Assembly: GCA_020853995.1 (NCBI GenBank)
Contig: JADYXV010000024.1
Location: 1-8,898 of the forward strand
Direction of reading: 5' to 3'
DNA length: 8,898 bases
DNA from: Novosphingobium sp.
Lineage (GTDB): Bacteria > Pseudomonadota > Alphaproteobacteria > Sphingomonadales > Sphingomonadaceae
Below are positions 1 through 6,298 of the stretch, one piece after another (position 1 is the stretch's first letter; every line of letters begins with the position of its first letter). The notes beneath the pieces are model-generated. The model was not told the origin of the DNA. It made no database searches and saw nothing but the letters and a program-made list of their open reading frames with translations. Made by a program: the position numbers and the translations under genes.

Positions 1-1
1 T

Positions 2-733
2 GAAGGTGCCAGCCTTGCCAGCTTGCGCAATATCGGCAGTGGCGGGCAGGCTCTGCCCGTGAACCTTGTCGAGGAAGTGCATGCGCTGTGCCCGCAGGCG
101 CAGATCGGCACCGGATATGGCATGACCGAATGTTCAGGCGCGATTGCGCAGGCTGTGGGGCCAGAATTCATGAAGCGGCCAGCGGCGGCGGGGCGCGTGC
201 TGCCGATGGTGGAGGTGCGCATCGAAGGTGCTGATGGCGCGGTGCTGCCGTTTGGCGAGGCGGGCGAGATTGTCGTGCGCGGCGCGCAAGTGATGAGCGG
301 GTACTGGAACCGTCCTGAAGAGACCGCCGCCGTGCTGACCGCCGATGGCTGGTTGCGGACTGGCGATGTCGGTTATGTTGACCAGGACGGCTATGTGTTC
401 ATCGTTGACCGCAAGAAGGACATGGTCATTTCGGGCGGGGAGAACATCTATTGCGCCGAGGTGGAGCGCGCCCTTGGCATGATGCCGGGGTTGACCGAAT
501 GCGCCGCCTTTGGCCTGCCCGATGAACGGATGGGTGAACGGTTGGTGGCGGTTGTGGTGGCCAATGGATTGACCGAGGCCGCAATCATCGAAGGCGTCGC
601 GACGCAACTGGCGCGTTACAAAGCGCCCACGCGCGTTGTCATCAGCGAAACAACACTGCCGCGCAATGCGCTGGGCAAGGTCGACAAGATCGCCCTGCGC
701 GCCTTGTGGCCGCAGCTTTCAGGAGAGAATTGA
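2..733 (+). CDS. Acyl-CoA ligase (AMP-forming), C-terminal part, 5' end outside window
   Basis: Class I adenylate-forming enzyme that activates a carboxylic acid through an acyl-AMP and transfers it to CoA in the cytoplasm. The reading frame is open from base 2, so the gene starts upstream; 243 residues are visible, roughly the C-terminal 45% of a ~520-residue family member. Motifs in order (numbered within the visible part): GSGGQALP at 12-19, the YGMTE adenine/AMP motif at 39-43, the WLRTGD motif at 117-122 with its ATP-ribose Asp, the hinge and C-domain entry DRKKDMVISGGENIY at 136-150, and the catalytic Lys at about 226 in NALGK near the end. All expected motifs of this half are intact, so the enzyme looks active. 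Its tail holds the ribosome binding site of the next gene, which starts 1 bp after its stop. Substrate (fatty, steroid side-chain or aromatic acid) cannot be read from this part. Confidence 0.93.
   Translation, partial: EGASLASLRNIGSGGQALPVNLVEEVHALCPQAQIGTGYGMTECSGAIAQAVGPEFMKRPAAAGRVLPMVEVRIEGADGAVLPFGEAGEIVVRGAQVMSGYWNRPEETAAVLTADGWLRTGDVGYVDQDGYVFIVDRKKDMVISGGENIYCAEVERALGMMPGLTECAAFGLPDERMGERLVAVVVANGLTEAAIIEGVATQLARYKAPTRVVISETTLPRNALGKVDKIALRALWPQLSGEN
720..726 (+). promoter_or_regulatory. Ribosome binding site for the amidohydrolase gene
   Basis: AGGAGAG, 8 nt before ATG 735 and inside the last codons of the ligase gene. It decides the start of the amidohydrolase and indicates translational coupling with the ligase. 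Confidence 0.7.
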
Positions 734-734
734 A

Positions 735-1601
735 ATGGCCATGCCAACCGATATCGGCATAATTGATTGCATGCTGGGCATTCCCGATGCCGAAGACCGC
801 GCCGAGTGGTTTGCGCCGTTCCGTCCGCTGATCAAGGACAAGCAGACGCTGGGCGAGTTTGCCATGCCCGCACAATATATGTTCAAGGACATTCCGCAAT
901 CGGGCGAACAGGATGATTACATCGCCTGGACCGTGGCGCAGATGGACAAGCACAATGTCGAGCGCGCGCTGGTGGGGTGGAATGACAACGATACGTCGCG
1001 CCGCGCCAAGGAATTGTACGGTGACCGGTTCTTCTTCGATCTGCCGGTTGATCCCAATCAGGGCGTTGAAGGCATCCGCCGGATCAAGCGTATCCATGCC
1101 GAAGTGGGCTTGAGCGCGGTAAGCGTATTCCCTTCGGGCACGCTGCCGCAAGTGGCGATCAATCATAAATACATGTTCCCGCTTTATGCAGCGTGTGAGG
1201 AAATGGGCCTGCCGATCCTGCTGAATGTGGGCATTCCCGGCCCGCGTATTCCGATGGAAACGCAGAAGGTGGAGCACCTTGACGAGGTGTGCTGGTTCTT
1301 CCCCGAATTGAAGGTGGTGATGCGCCACGGGGCCGAGCCTTGGGAAGCGCTGGCGGTGAAGCTGATGCTGAAGTGGCCGAACCTGTATTATTCGACCAGC
1401 GCCTTTGCGCCCAAGCATTACCCCAAGGCGATCATCGATTATGCCAACACGCGCGGGGCCGACAAGATCATCTACGCCGGGTATTTCCCGATGGGCCTCA
1501 GCCTCGACCGGATCATGAGCGACATGCAGAACGTTCCGTTCAAGGACGAGGTGTGGCCCAAGTTCCTGCGTGAAAACGCGATCAAGGTGTTCGGGCTTTA
1601 G
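735..1601 (+). CDS. Amidohydrolase-2 (ACMSD-like) family protein with degenerate metal site
   Basis: A 288-residue TIM-barrel protein of the amidohydrolase 2 / COG2159 type, whose members hydrolyse or decarboxylate ring-cleavage products and related acids. I chose ATG 735 because AGGAGAG lies 8 nt upstream (720-726); an earlier in-frame start would sit inside the ligase gene. The fold is suggested by the strand-1 segment GIIDCM (8-13), PILLNVGIPGP (160-170), KVVMRHG (193-199) and the C-terminal KIIYAGYFPMG (244-254). In active relatives these places carry H-x-H, His, His and Asp metal ligands. Here they read D11-C-M13, N164, H198 and Y250, so by hand alignment only one usual ligand remains. 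It may be a metal-independent enzyme (LigI of this superfamily needs no divalent metal), a binding protein, or a member of a divergent subfamily with other chemistry. It lies one base after the ligase stop, implying co-translation. Fold call fairly firm; reaction unknown. Confidence 0.85.
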   Translation: MAMPTDIGIIDCMLGIPDAEDRAEWFAPFRPLIKDKQTLGEFAMPAQYMFKDIPQSGEQDDYIAWTVAQMDKHNVERALVGWNDNDTSRRAKELYGDRFFFDLPVDPNQGVEGIRRIKRIHAEVGLSAVSVFPSGTLPQVAINHKYMFPLYAACEEMGLPILLNVGIPGPRIPMETQKVEHLDEVCWFFPELKVVMRHGAEPWEALAVKLMLKWPNLYYSTSAFAPKHYPKAIIDYANTRGADKIIYAGYFPMGLSLDRIMSDMQNVPFKDEVWPKFLRENAIKVFGL

Positions 1602-1720
1602 ACGAGATCGGGGCTGGGAAGTCTGCCCCGTAGTTCAAGCAAAATCCGGGCGGGAAAGACAACCCAATCCGCCAGGTCGCGCCCCGCAATTTTGCAGGCG
1701 CTTGAATTGGGAGACCGGCA
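1602..1720. other. 119-bp gap with several short inverted repeats
   Basis: This is the only sizeable gap in the left block. It holds a 6-bp inverted repeat CGGGGC/GCCCCG (1609-1614 and 1625-1630, 10-nt loop) just after the amidohydrolase stop, and two mutually exclusive pairs: TTCAAGC/GCTTGAA (1634-1640 with 1700-1706) and CCCAAT/ATTGGG (1663-1668 with 1706-1711). The last arm overlaps the ribosome binding site of the oxygenase gene. No T-run follows the first hairpin and I see no convincing -35/-10 pair. It could be an internal leader or processing site, or just chance pairing in GC-rich DNA. Confidence 0.3.
1709..1713 (+). promoter_or_regulatory. Ribosome binding site for the Rieske oxygenase gene
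   Basis: GGGAG, 7 nt before ATG 1721. It supports this start and hence the long N-terminal extension of the oxygenase. Confidence 0.6.
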
Positions 1721-2803
1721 ATGAGTGCCAATGATCAGAAATCGGCAACCGATGCGCGCACCGCGCCTGTGGCGGTGTGGCAGATCCTCGACAAGCTGAA
1801 GGGGCAGGACCTGACCGACTGGCGCACAGCGCCGGTTGAAGGCCGCGCCTCTGTGGCCGAGCGCAATCTGGATATCGGCATTCCGTTTGGCTGGTATCCG
1901 GTGGAACTGGCCGCGAACCTTGCCGTGGGCGAGGTGAAGCCGATGCGCTATTTCAGCACCGAGCTGGCGATGTGGCGCGGCGAGGACGGGCAGGTCCGCG
2001 TGATCGACGCCTATTGCAAGCATCTGGGCGCGCACATGGGCCATGGCGGCAAAGTGCATGGCAATCTGCTGGAATGCCCGTTCCACGCATGGCGTTATGA
2101 TGGCGAGGAAGGCGTGGTCAAGGAGATCCCTTACTCCAAATCCATCCCGCCACAGGTAAAGCGCAAGTGCACGCGGACGTGGGCTGTGACCGAGGCCAAC
2201 CGCTGGATCTGGGTGTGGTATCACCCCGACGACGCAGCGCCGCTGTTTGAGGTGGAGCACCTGCCCGAGGCGACTGACCCTGAGTGGACCGATTATGACG
2301 TGTTCGAATGGAACGTCTATGGATCGATCCAGAACATGGCCGAAAACGGCGTGGATGTGGCGCATTTCAAGTATATCCACGGCACTGCCAATGTGCCGCT
2401 GGGCGAATTGCGCTGGGGCGAATGGGGGCGCGGTGCCGATGTGAAAGCCAAGATGGGCACGCCGTGGGGCGAGGTTGATGGCCAGATCAGCTATGACACG
2501 ATGGGACCGGGGCAGAGCTGGACGCGCTTTACCGGCATTTCCGAAACTCTGCTGGTAGCCTGCATCACGCCGGTTGAACTGGACCATGTGCATGTGCGGT
2601 TCTGCTTTACGCAGCCGCGCGCTCAGGCCGAAGGCGAGCGTGCCGGGGTGGCCCGCGCGATCATCCGCGACATCTGCAAGCAGTTCGATCAGGACAAGAT
2701 CATCTGGGACCGTCAGAAGTTTGAGCCAAACGCCTATATCTGTGAAGGCGATGGTCCGATCGCGCAATTCCGCAAATATTACGCAAGGTATTACGCGAAA
2801 TGA
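1721..2803 (+). CDS. Rieske non-heme iron oxygenase, KshA-like alpha subunit
   Basis: Oxygenase component (360 aa) expected to hydroxylate an unactivated carbon using O2 and electrons relayed through its Rieske cluster. The Rieske motif C-x-H...C-x2-H is C99/H101 and C119/H122, in the context DAYCKHLGAHMG. The mononuclear iron site is D212-x2-H215-x4-H220 in NGVDVAHFKYIH; the third ligand is probably D325 (or D323) in the QDKIIW segment. The GWYPVEL entry, the NRWIWVWYHPDD strand and the ending EGDGP...FRKYYARYY resemble 3-ketosteroid 9alpha-hydroxylase KshA and the cholesterol 7-desaturase (Neverland/DAF-36) lineage more than naphthalene-dioxygenase-type alpha subunits. There is a ~56-residue N-terminal extension before GWYPV. 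No ferredoxin or reductase gene is visible here, so electron transfer must come from elsewhere. Its stop overlaps the next start (ATGA). Family is firm; a steroid substrate is inference. Confidence 0.92.
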   Translation: MSANDQKSATDARTAPVAVWQILDKLKGQDLTDWRTAPVEGRASVAERNLDIGIPFGWYPVELAANLAVGEVKPMRYFSTELAMWRGEDGQVRVIDAYCKHLGAHMGHGGKVHGNLLECPFHAWRYDGEEGVVKEIPYSKSIPPQVKRKCTRTWAVTEANRWIWVWYHPDDAAPLFEVEHLPEATDPEWTDYDVFEWNVYGSIQNMAENGVDVAHFKYIHGTANVPLGELRWGEWGRGADVKAKMGTPWGEVDGQISYDTMGPGQSWTRFTGISETLLVACITPVELDHVHVRFCFTQPRAQAEGERAGVARAIIRDICKQFDQDKIIWDRQKFEPNAYICEGDGPIAQFRKYYARYYAK

Positions 2804-4317
2804 CGACGACACGGCGCGAGGCCATTGCCGGCGGAATTGCCCTTGCGGCAACCGCCGGGCTTCCGGCAGCTGCAACAGCACAGGCACGAGGAATGGGCGA
2901 AGTTCTGGATAGCCACGATTGTCTGGGGCTTGCAGGCCTTGTGGCCAAGCGCAAGGTATCGGCGGCAGAGCTGCTGGAGGCGGCAATTGCCCGCACCGAA
3001 GCACAAAACCCGAAGTTCAATTTCATGGCGCAAAAGCACTATGATTACGGACGGCGGGCGATTGCGGCGGGGTTACCGGAAGGGCCGTTCCGGGGCGTGC
3101 CGTGGCTTTTGAAAGACTTGAATACGCACATCGCAGGCGAAGTGACCGGCAATGGCAGCCGTCTGTATAACGGGCAGAAGGCCAGCGTGACGTCGGAACT
3201 GGTCAGGCGGATCGAGCGCGCGGGGTTTGTCATTTTTGGCAAGACGACGACGCCCGAATTCGGCCTGACCGGGACGACCGAAAGCGTTGCGACCGGGGCG
3301 ACACGCAATCCGTGGAACCCGGAACGGGTGGCGGGCGGATCATCCGGCGGGGCGGCGGCGGCTGTCGCGGCGGGTGTCATCCCGGCGGCACATGCAACCG
3401 ATGGCGGCGGATCAATCCGCATTCCGGCATCGGCCTGCGGGCTGTTCGGGTTGAAGCCTTCGCGCGGGCGCGTGCCGATGGGGCCGGCGCGGACCGAAGG
3501 CTGGGGCGGTATGTCGGTGCATCACGCGGTCAGCCGCACGGTGCGCGATTCCGCTGCGATTCTTGACGCGACGCATGGGCCGGAACTTGGCTCACGCTAT
3601 AGCGCGCCAACGCCGGAGCGGGCATTCCTGGCCGAAGTGGGCCGCGATCCGGGCAAGTTGCGGATTGCTTTGATGCTTGCGCCATTTTCAGGCGCGCCGG
3701 TCGATCCCGAAGTGATCGCCGCGACGCGCGCTGCAGCAAAGCTGCTGGAAAGCCTTGGCCATCATGTGGAGGAGGCCGCGCCGAAGATCGATTTTGCCAG
3801 CATTGCCGCGAGCAGCTTTGCCTTGATGGCGTCTTCTGTTGCTGCCGATTGCGAAGACCGTGCCAAATTGCTGGGCATCACGCTTGGGCCGGATGTGGTT
3901 GAGCGGACGACGATGGAGTTCATCGCGATCGGGCAGGGCATGACCGGCAGGGACTTTGCACGAGGCAACAATGCCTATCAGGCCGCCGCCGTGGCGATTG
4001 CGCAGTTCATGGAAGAGTTCGACGTGATCCTTTCTCCCACGCTGTCGGCACCGCCGCTGCCATTGGGGCGGATCGGCCTGGATACCGGGCGAAGTATGGC
4101 CGAATGGGGGCGTGAAGTTGGCACGTTCACCGCATTCACCGGAATTGCCAACGGTACCGGACAGCCCGCCATGTCATTGCCGCTGGCCATGTCTGCTGAC
4201 GGTTTGCCCATCGGCGTGATGGTGACGGGCCGTTATGGCGAGGAAGGGCTGCTGTTCCGGCTGGCCGGTCAAGTGGAGCGCGCCGCGCCGTGGATCGGGC
4301 GACGGGCAAAGGTTTAG
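2800..4317 (+). CDS. Tat-exported amidase-signature family hydrolase
   Basis: A 505-residue amidase-signature serine hydrolase, probably cleaving a C-N amide bond (possibly an ester) in the periplasm. The N-terminus is a twin-arginine signal: TTTRREAIAG, a hydrophobic stretch, then AQA at 27-29 as the likely cleavage site. The Ser-cisSer-Lys triad is intact: K105 (in PWLLKDLN), S181 (in AGGSSGG) and S205 (in TDGGGSIRIPA); the 24-residue S181-S205 spacing equals that of FAAH S217-S241. The start ATG overlaps the oxygenase stop as ATGA, with only a weak AAGG site upstream (2785-2788), so translation is probably coupled to the oxygenase. The pairing is odd because the upstream enzymes are cytoplasmic while this one is exported. 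It could release an acid from an amide or amino-acid conjugate (for example a conjugated bile acid) before uptake, but the sequence does not show the substrate. Confidence 0.92.
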   Translation: MTTTRREAIAGGIALAATAGLPAAATAQARGMGEVLDSHDCLGLAGLVAKRKVSAAELLEAAIARTEAQNPKFNFMAQKHYDYGRRAIAAGLPEGPFRGVPWLLKDLNTHIAGEVTGNGSRLYNGQKASVTSELVRRIERAGFVIFGKTTTPEFGLTGTTESVATGATRNPWNPERVAGGSSGGAAAAVAAGVIPAAHATDGGGSIRIPASACGLFGLKPSRGRVPMGPARTEGWGGMSVHHAVSRTVRDSAAILDATHGPELGSRYSAPTPERAFLAEVGRDPGKLRIALMLAPFSGAPVDPEVIAATRAAAKLLESLGHHVEEAAPKIDFASIAASSFALMASSVAADCEDRAKLLGITLGPDVVERTTMEFIAIGQGMTGRDFARGNNAYQAAAVAIAQFMEEFDVILSPTLSAPPLPLGRIGLDTGRSMAEWGREVGTFTAFTGIANGTGQPAMSLPLAMSADGLPIGVMVTGRYGEEGLLFRLAGQVERAAPWIGRRAKV

Positions 4318-4345
4318 GTTGGAGAGTTTGTAAACCCTCCCTCGG

Positions 4346-4366
4346 CCCCTCCCTTAAAGGGAGGGG
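4346..4366. terminator. GC-rich hairpin between convergent genes (bidirectional terminator or REP-like repeat)
   Basis: CCCCTCCCTT (4346-4355) and AAGGGAGGGG (4357-4366) form a perfect 10-bp inverted repeat around a single A; sterically this means about 8-9 bp with a small loop. It lies between the stops of the amidase (4317) and the crotonase gene (4382 side), where a shared terminator is expected. There is no U-tract on either strand, so it may act with Rho, stabilise mRNA ends, or be one copy of a dispersed palindromic repeat. A partial second copy of the left arm (CCCTCCCTC, 4335-4343) precedes it. Confidence 0.6.
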
Positions 4367-4379
4367 AGAAGGACTGCGT

Positions 4380-5183
4380 TCACTTATCGCCAAATTCCGG
4401 GGCGCGCTTTTCGATGAAGGCGGCCACGGCTTCATGGTGATCGTCGGTGTGGTGCGCCAAGGCCTGATATGCGGCGGACAGTTCGAGCAGAGGCGCAAGC
4501 TTCATGTCTTGCCCTTCGCGCAACAGGCGCTTGGCCATGCGCGTTGCATGGCCTGGATTGGCCGCGATTGACCGGGCAATCTCGATAGCGCGTGGCAGGA
4601 CTTGTTCGGGTGAAACCACTTCGGCAACCAGCCCGTATTCCAGTGCACGCGCGGCATTGATGGTATCGCCGGTGAGGGTGAGCAAGCTGGCGCGGGCCAT
4701 GCCGATGATACGGGGCAGCAGCCATGCGCCGCCATCACCGGGGACAAGGCCCAGCTTCACGAAGCTTTCAGCAAAGAGTGCCTTTTCCGAGGCAATGCGG
4801 ACATCACACATGCAGGCAAGATCAAGCCCAGCGCCGATTGCGGGACCATTGACCGCTGCGATGACCGGCACTTCGAGATCATAAAGCGCGGTCGGTATCA
4901 ACTGGATGCCGGTGCGATAGGAATTGCGCTGCTGGAACGGCGAGCCTGCGAACATGCCAGCCTTTTCGCGCATGTGCTTGATATTGCCGCCTGCGCAAAA
5001 CGCCTTGCCAGCACCGGTCAGGACCACCGCGCGAACGCTGCGATCCCGCGTCATTTGCCCGCAAAAGTCGGCAATCTCTTCGCTGTGTGTGGTTTCGGAA
5101 ATGGCGTTGCGATCGTCAGGCCGGTTGAGTGTGGCAATGACGACCGGGCCATCGCGTTCGATCAGCAAGAAGGGTTCGGACAA
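4380..5183 (-). CDS. Enoyl-CoA hydratase/isomerase (crotonase) family protein
   Basis: A 267-residue crotonase-fold enzyme acting on acyl-CoA thioesters in the cytoplasm. The start is TTG (complement of 5181-5183), supported by AGAGGA 8 nt upstream; there is no ATG near the domain start. The oxyanion-hole segments are present: FCAGGNI (62-68) and NGPAIGAGLDLA (112-123). By hand alignment to rat crotonase, the catalytic E144 position is D121 and E164 is F141, so it is probably not a standard hydratase. The segment KLGLVPGDGGAWLLPRIIG (143-161) resembles the PaaG-type isomerase group, where GLxPDxGGxWxLPR is typical. Isomerase, hydrolase or ring-opening activity are all possible. It is convergent with the amidase and divergent from the LysR gene, which may control it. 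Family firm, reaction open. Confidence 0.9.
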   Translation of the reverse strand: MSEPFLLIERDGPVVIATLNRPDDRNAISETTHSEEIADFCGQMTRDRSVRAVVLTGAGKAFCAGGNIKHMREKAGMFAGSPFQQRNSYRTGIQLIPTALYDLEVPVIAAVNGPAIGAGLDLACMCDVRIASEKALFAESFVKLGLVPGDGGAWLLPRIIGMARASLLTLTGDTINAARALEYGLVAEVVSPEQVLPRAIEIARSIAANPGHATRMAKRLLREGQDMKLAPLLELSAAYQALAHHTDDHHEAVAAFIEKRAPEFGDK

Positions 5184-5191
5184 TGGATATA

Positions 5192-5197
5192 TCCTCT
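5192..5197 (-). promoter_or_regulatory. Ribosome binding site supporting the TTG start of the crotonase gene
   Basis: AGAGGA on the minus strand, 8 nt upstream of TTG (5183-5181). It is the main reason for accepting a non-ATG start here. Confidence 0.7.
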
Positions 5198-5235
5198 TTT
5201 CAGGCAGGCGGGCAATTCAAACAGGCGGCGTGGGC

Positions 5236-5251
5236 CACATGCATCAATGTG
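5236..5251. promoter_or_regulatory. Candidate LysR operator dyad in the divergent promoter region
   Basis: CACAT-N6-ATGTG (5236-5240 and 5247-5251) is an interrupted palindrome lying between the divergent crotonase and lysR-type genes. A T-N11-A match (TGGGCCACATGCA, 5231-5243) overlaps it, though that motif is common by chance. Its centre is about 56 bp upstream of the inferred lysR start point (~5300), near where LysR recognition sites usually sit. Binding is inferred from layout, not shown. Confidence 0.45.
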
Positions 5252-5284
5252 CAATCTGGATCGCTATGCCCTTGCGACTCTGTG

Positions 5285-5293
5285 TGCTAATAT
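5285..5293 (+). promoter_or_regulatory. Extended -10 promoter for the LysR-type gene
   Basis: TGCTAATAT is an extended -10 element (TG-N-TAATAT) in an AT-rich patch that stands out from the GC-rich surroundings. No good -35 box lies 17 bp upstream, as is common for activator-dependent or extended -10 promoters. The start point would fall near 5300, giving a leader of about 18-27 nt before the two possible ATG starts. Confidence 0.45.
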
Positions 5294-5326
5294 TGATTTT
5301 CATTTTTGCAATACACGATGAGTATC

Positions 5327-6226
5327 ATGGATCTGCGCCAACTTCGCTATTTCACTGTGCTGGCCGAGACGCTCAATTTTCACCGTGCGGCCGAGCGGCT
5401 GAACATGTCGCAGCCGCCGCTGACCGTAGCAATCCGCAAATTGGAAACAGACCTTGGGGCGGTTTTGTTTGAACGCAATCCCCGTGGCTTGCGCTTGACC
5501 GAGGCTGGAATGGCGGCGCTGGGGCCTGCGCGCGCGGTCTTGTTTCAAGCAGAACAAGTGCGCGAGGCTGCGCGGCAAGGAGCTGTGGGGATGCGTGGCC
5601 GACTGGTGGTTGGCTTTATCGGATCTGCTGTCGCGCAATTGCTGCCAAGCATCGTATCGCCATTCCGCAAGGCCTATGCCCAGGTCGAACTGGTGCTGGA
5701 AGAAATGACCAGCGTGGAAATCATGGACGCCGTTGCGGGGCGAAAAGTCGATGTCGGTTTGGTCAGGTTGCCGGTGCTCAACGCCACGCCGGTTGCAATG
5801 GACGTGATCGACCACGACAGCCTGATCGTGGCGCTTCCTGATAATGACGTGCCCGAAGGTGCATCCGCTTTGCATCTGGCGGCGCTGAAAGACAGGCCGT
5901 TTATCATGTACGCGCCGATCAGTGTTTTGCATTCTACCATCCGGCTTGCATGCCAGACTGCCGGATTTGTGCCGCAAGTGTCACAAGAAGCGGGGCAGGT
6001 GCAGACGATTTTAAGCATGGTACAAGCAGGCCTTGGTGTGGCGCTGGTGCCGGCAAAATCAGCGCGGTTTGCGCCTGCGGGCGTACGGCTTGTCCCATTG
6101 GTCGAGCCTATTCCGATTGAGACGGGATTGGTGCGGGCGCTGGATGCCGGGCCGCTGGCCGACAATTTCGTGAAGGCAGCGCTTGCGATACGCGATAGCG
6201 TTTCGGTATCGCATCAGCCAAAATAA
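5327..6226 (+). CDS. LysR-type transcriptional regulator
   Basis: A 299-residue DNA-binding regulator of the CatM/BenM/CbnR-like LysR type. The N-terminal winged helix-turn-helix covers about residues 1-60 (MDLRQLRYF, NFHRAAERLNMSQPPLT, LGAVLFERNPRGLRLTEAG). The effector-binding domain runs from about residue 92 (RLVVGFIGS) to the end and includes VDVGLVRLP (141-149) and the MVQAGLGVALVP segment (231-242). ATG 5327 gives the usual MDLRQLRYF start; ATG 5318 (adding MSI) and TTG 5306 are possible, but TTG lies almost on the inferred transcription start. Shine-Dalgarno sites are weak for all. It is divergent from the crotonase gene and followed by the dehydrogenase pair on the same strand after 72 bp, so it probably controls one or both. 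Its inducer is likely a pathway intermediate or its CoA ester, which is inference. Confidence 0.92.
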   Translation: MDLRQLRYFTVLAETLNFHRAAERLNMSQPPLTVAIRKLETDLGAVLFERNPRGLRLTEAGMAALGPARAVLFQAEQVREAARQGAVGMRGRLVVGFIGSAVAQLLPSIVSPFRKAYAQVELVLEEMTSVEIMDAVAGRKVDVGLVRLPVLNATPVAMDVIDHDSLIVALPDNDVPEGASALHLAALKDRPFIMYAPISVLHSTIRLACQTAGFVPQVSQEAGQVQTILSMVQAGLGVALVPAKSARFAPAGVRLVPLVEPIPIETGLVRALDAGPLADNFVKAALAIRDSVSVSHQPK

Positions 6227-6298
6227 ATATTTGATCCGATGACCTGCCAAGCACATCAAAGCGGCAGTCTGATATTGTTCCAGTAAGGACCAACCGCC
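6227..6298 (+). other. 72-bp gap between regulator and dehydrogenase genes
   Basis: This starts AT-rich (the stop region reads AAATAAATATTTG) and contains the inverted repeat CTGCC-N14-GGCAG (6244-6248 and 6263-6267), a possible but weak regulator site. No clear -35/-10 pair is seen, so the dehydrogenases may be read through from the regulator gene. AAGGA at 6285-6289 is the ribosome binding site for the GTG start at 6299. Confidence 0.3.

Noticed and set aside
636..734. Upstream extension of the amidohydrolase into the ligase gene
   Set aside because: The extra 33 residues overlap the ligase C-terminus in another frame; AGGAGAG before ATG 735 marks the real start.
1598..3004. 468-codon open frame on the minus strand opposite the Rieske oxygenase
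   Set aside because: Pro/Arg/His-rich translation with no recognisable domain, fully antisense to a gene with intact Rieske and iron motifs; typical long shadow frame in high-GC DNA.
5306..5326. TTG 5306 as start of the LysR gene
   Set aside because: It lies only a few bases past the inferred transcription start and adds residues not typical of the family; MDLRQLRYF at 5327 is the usual beginning.
6185..6212. GCGATAC/GTATCGC 7-bp inverted repeat as a lysR terminator
   Set aside because: It lies inside the last codons of the regulator, has a 14-nt loop and no T-run, so I do not call it a terminator.
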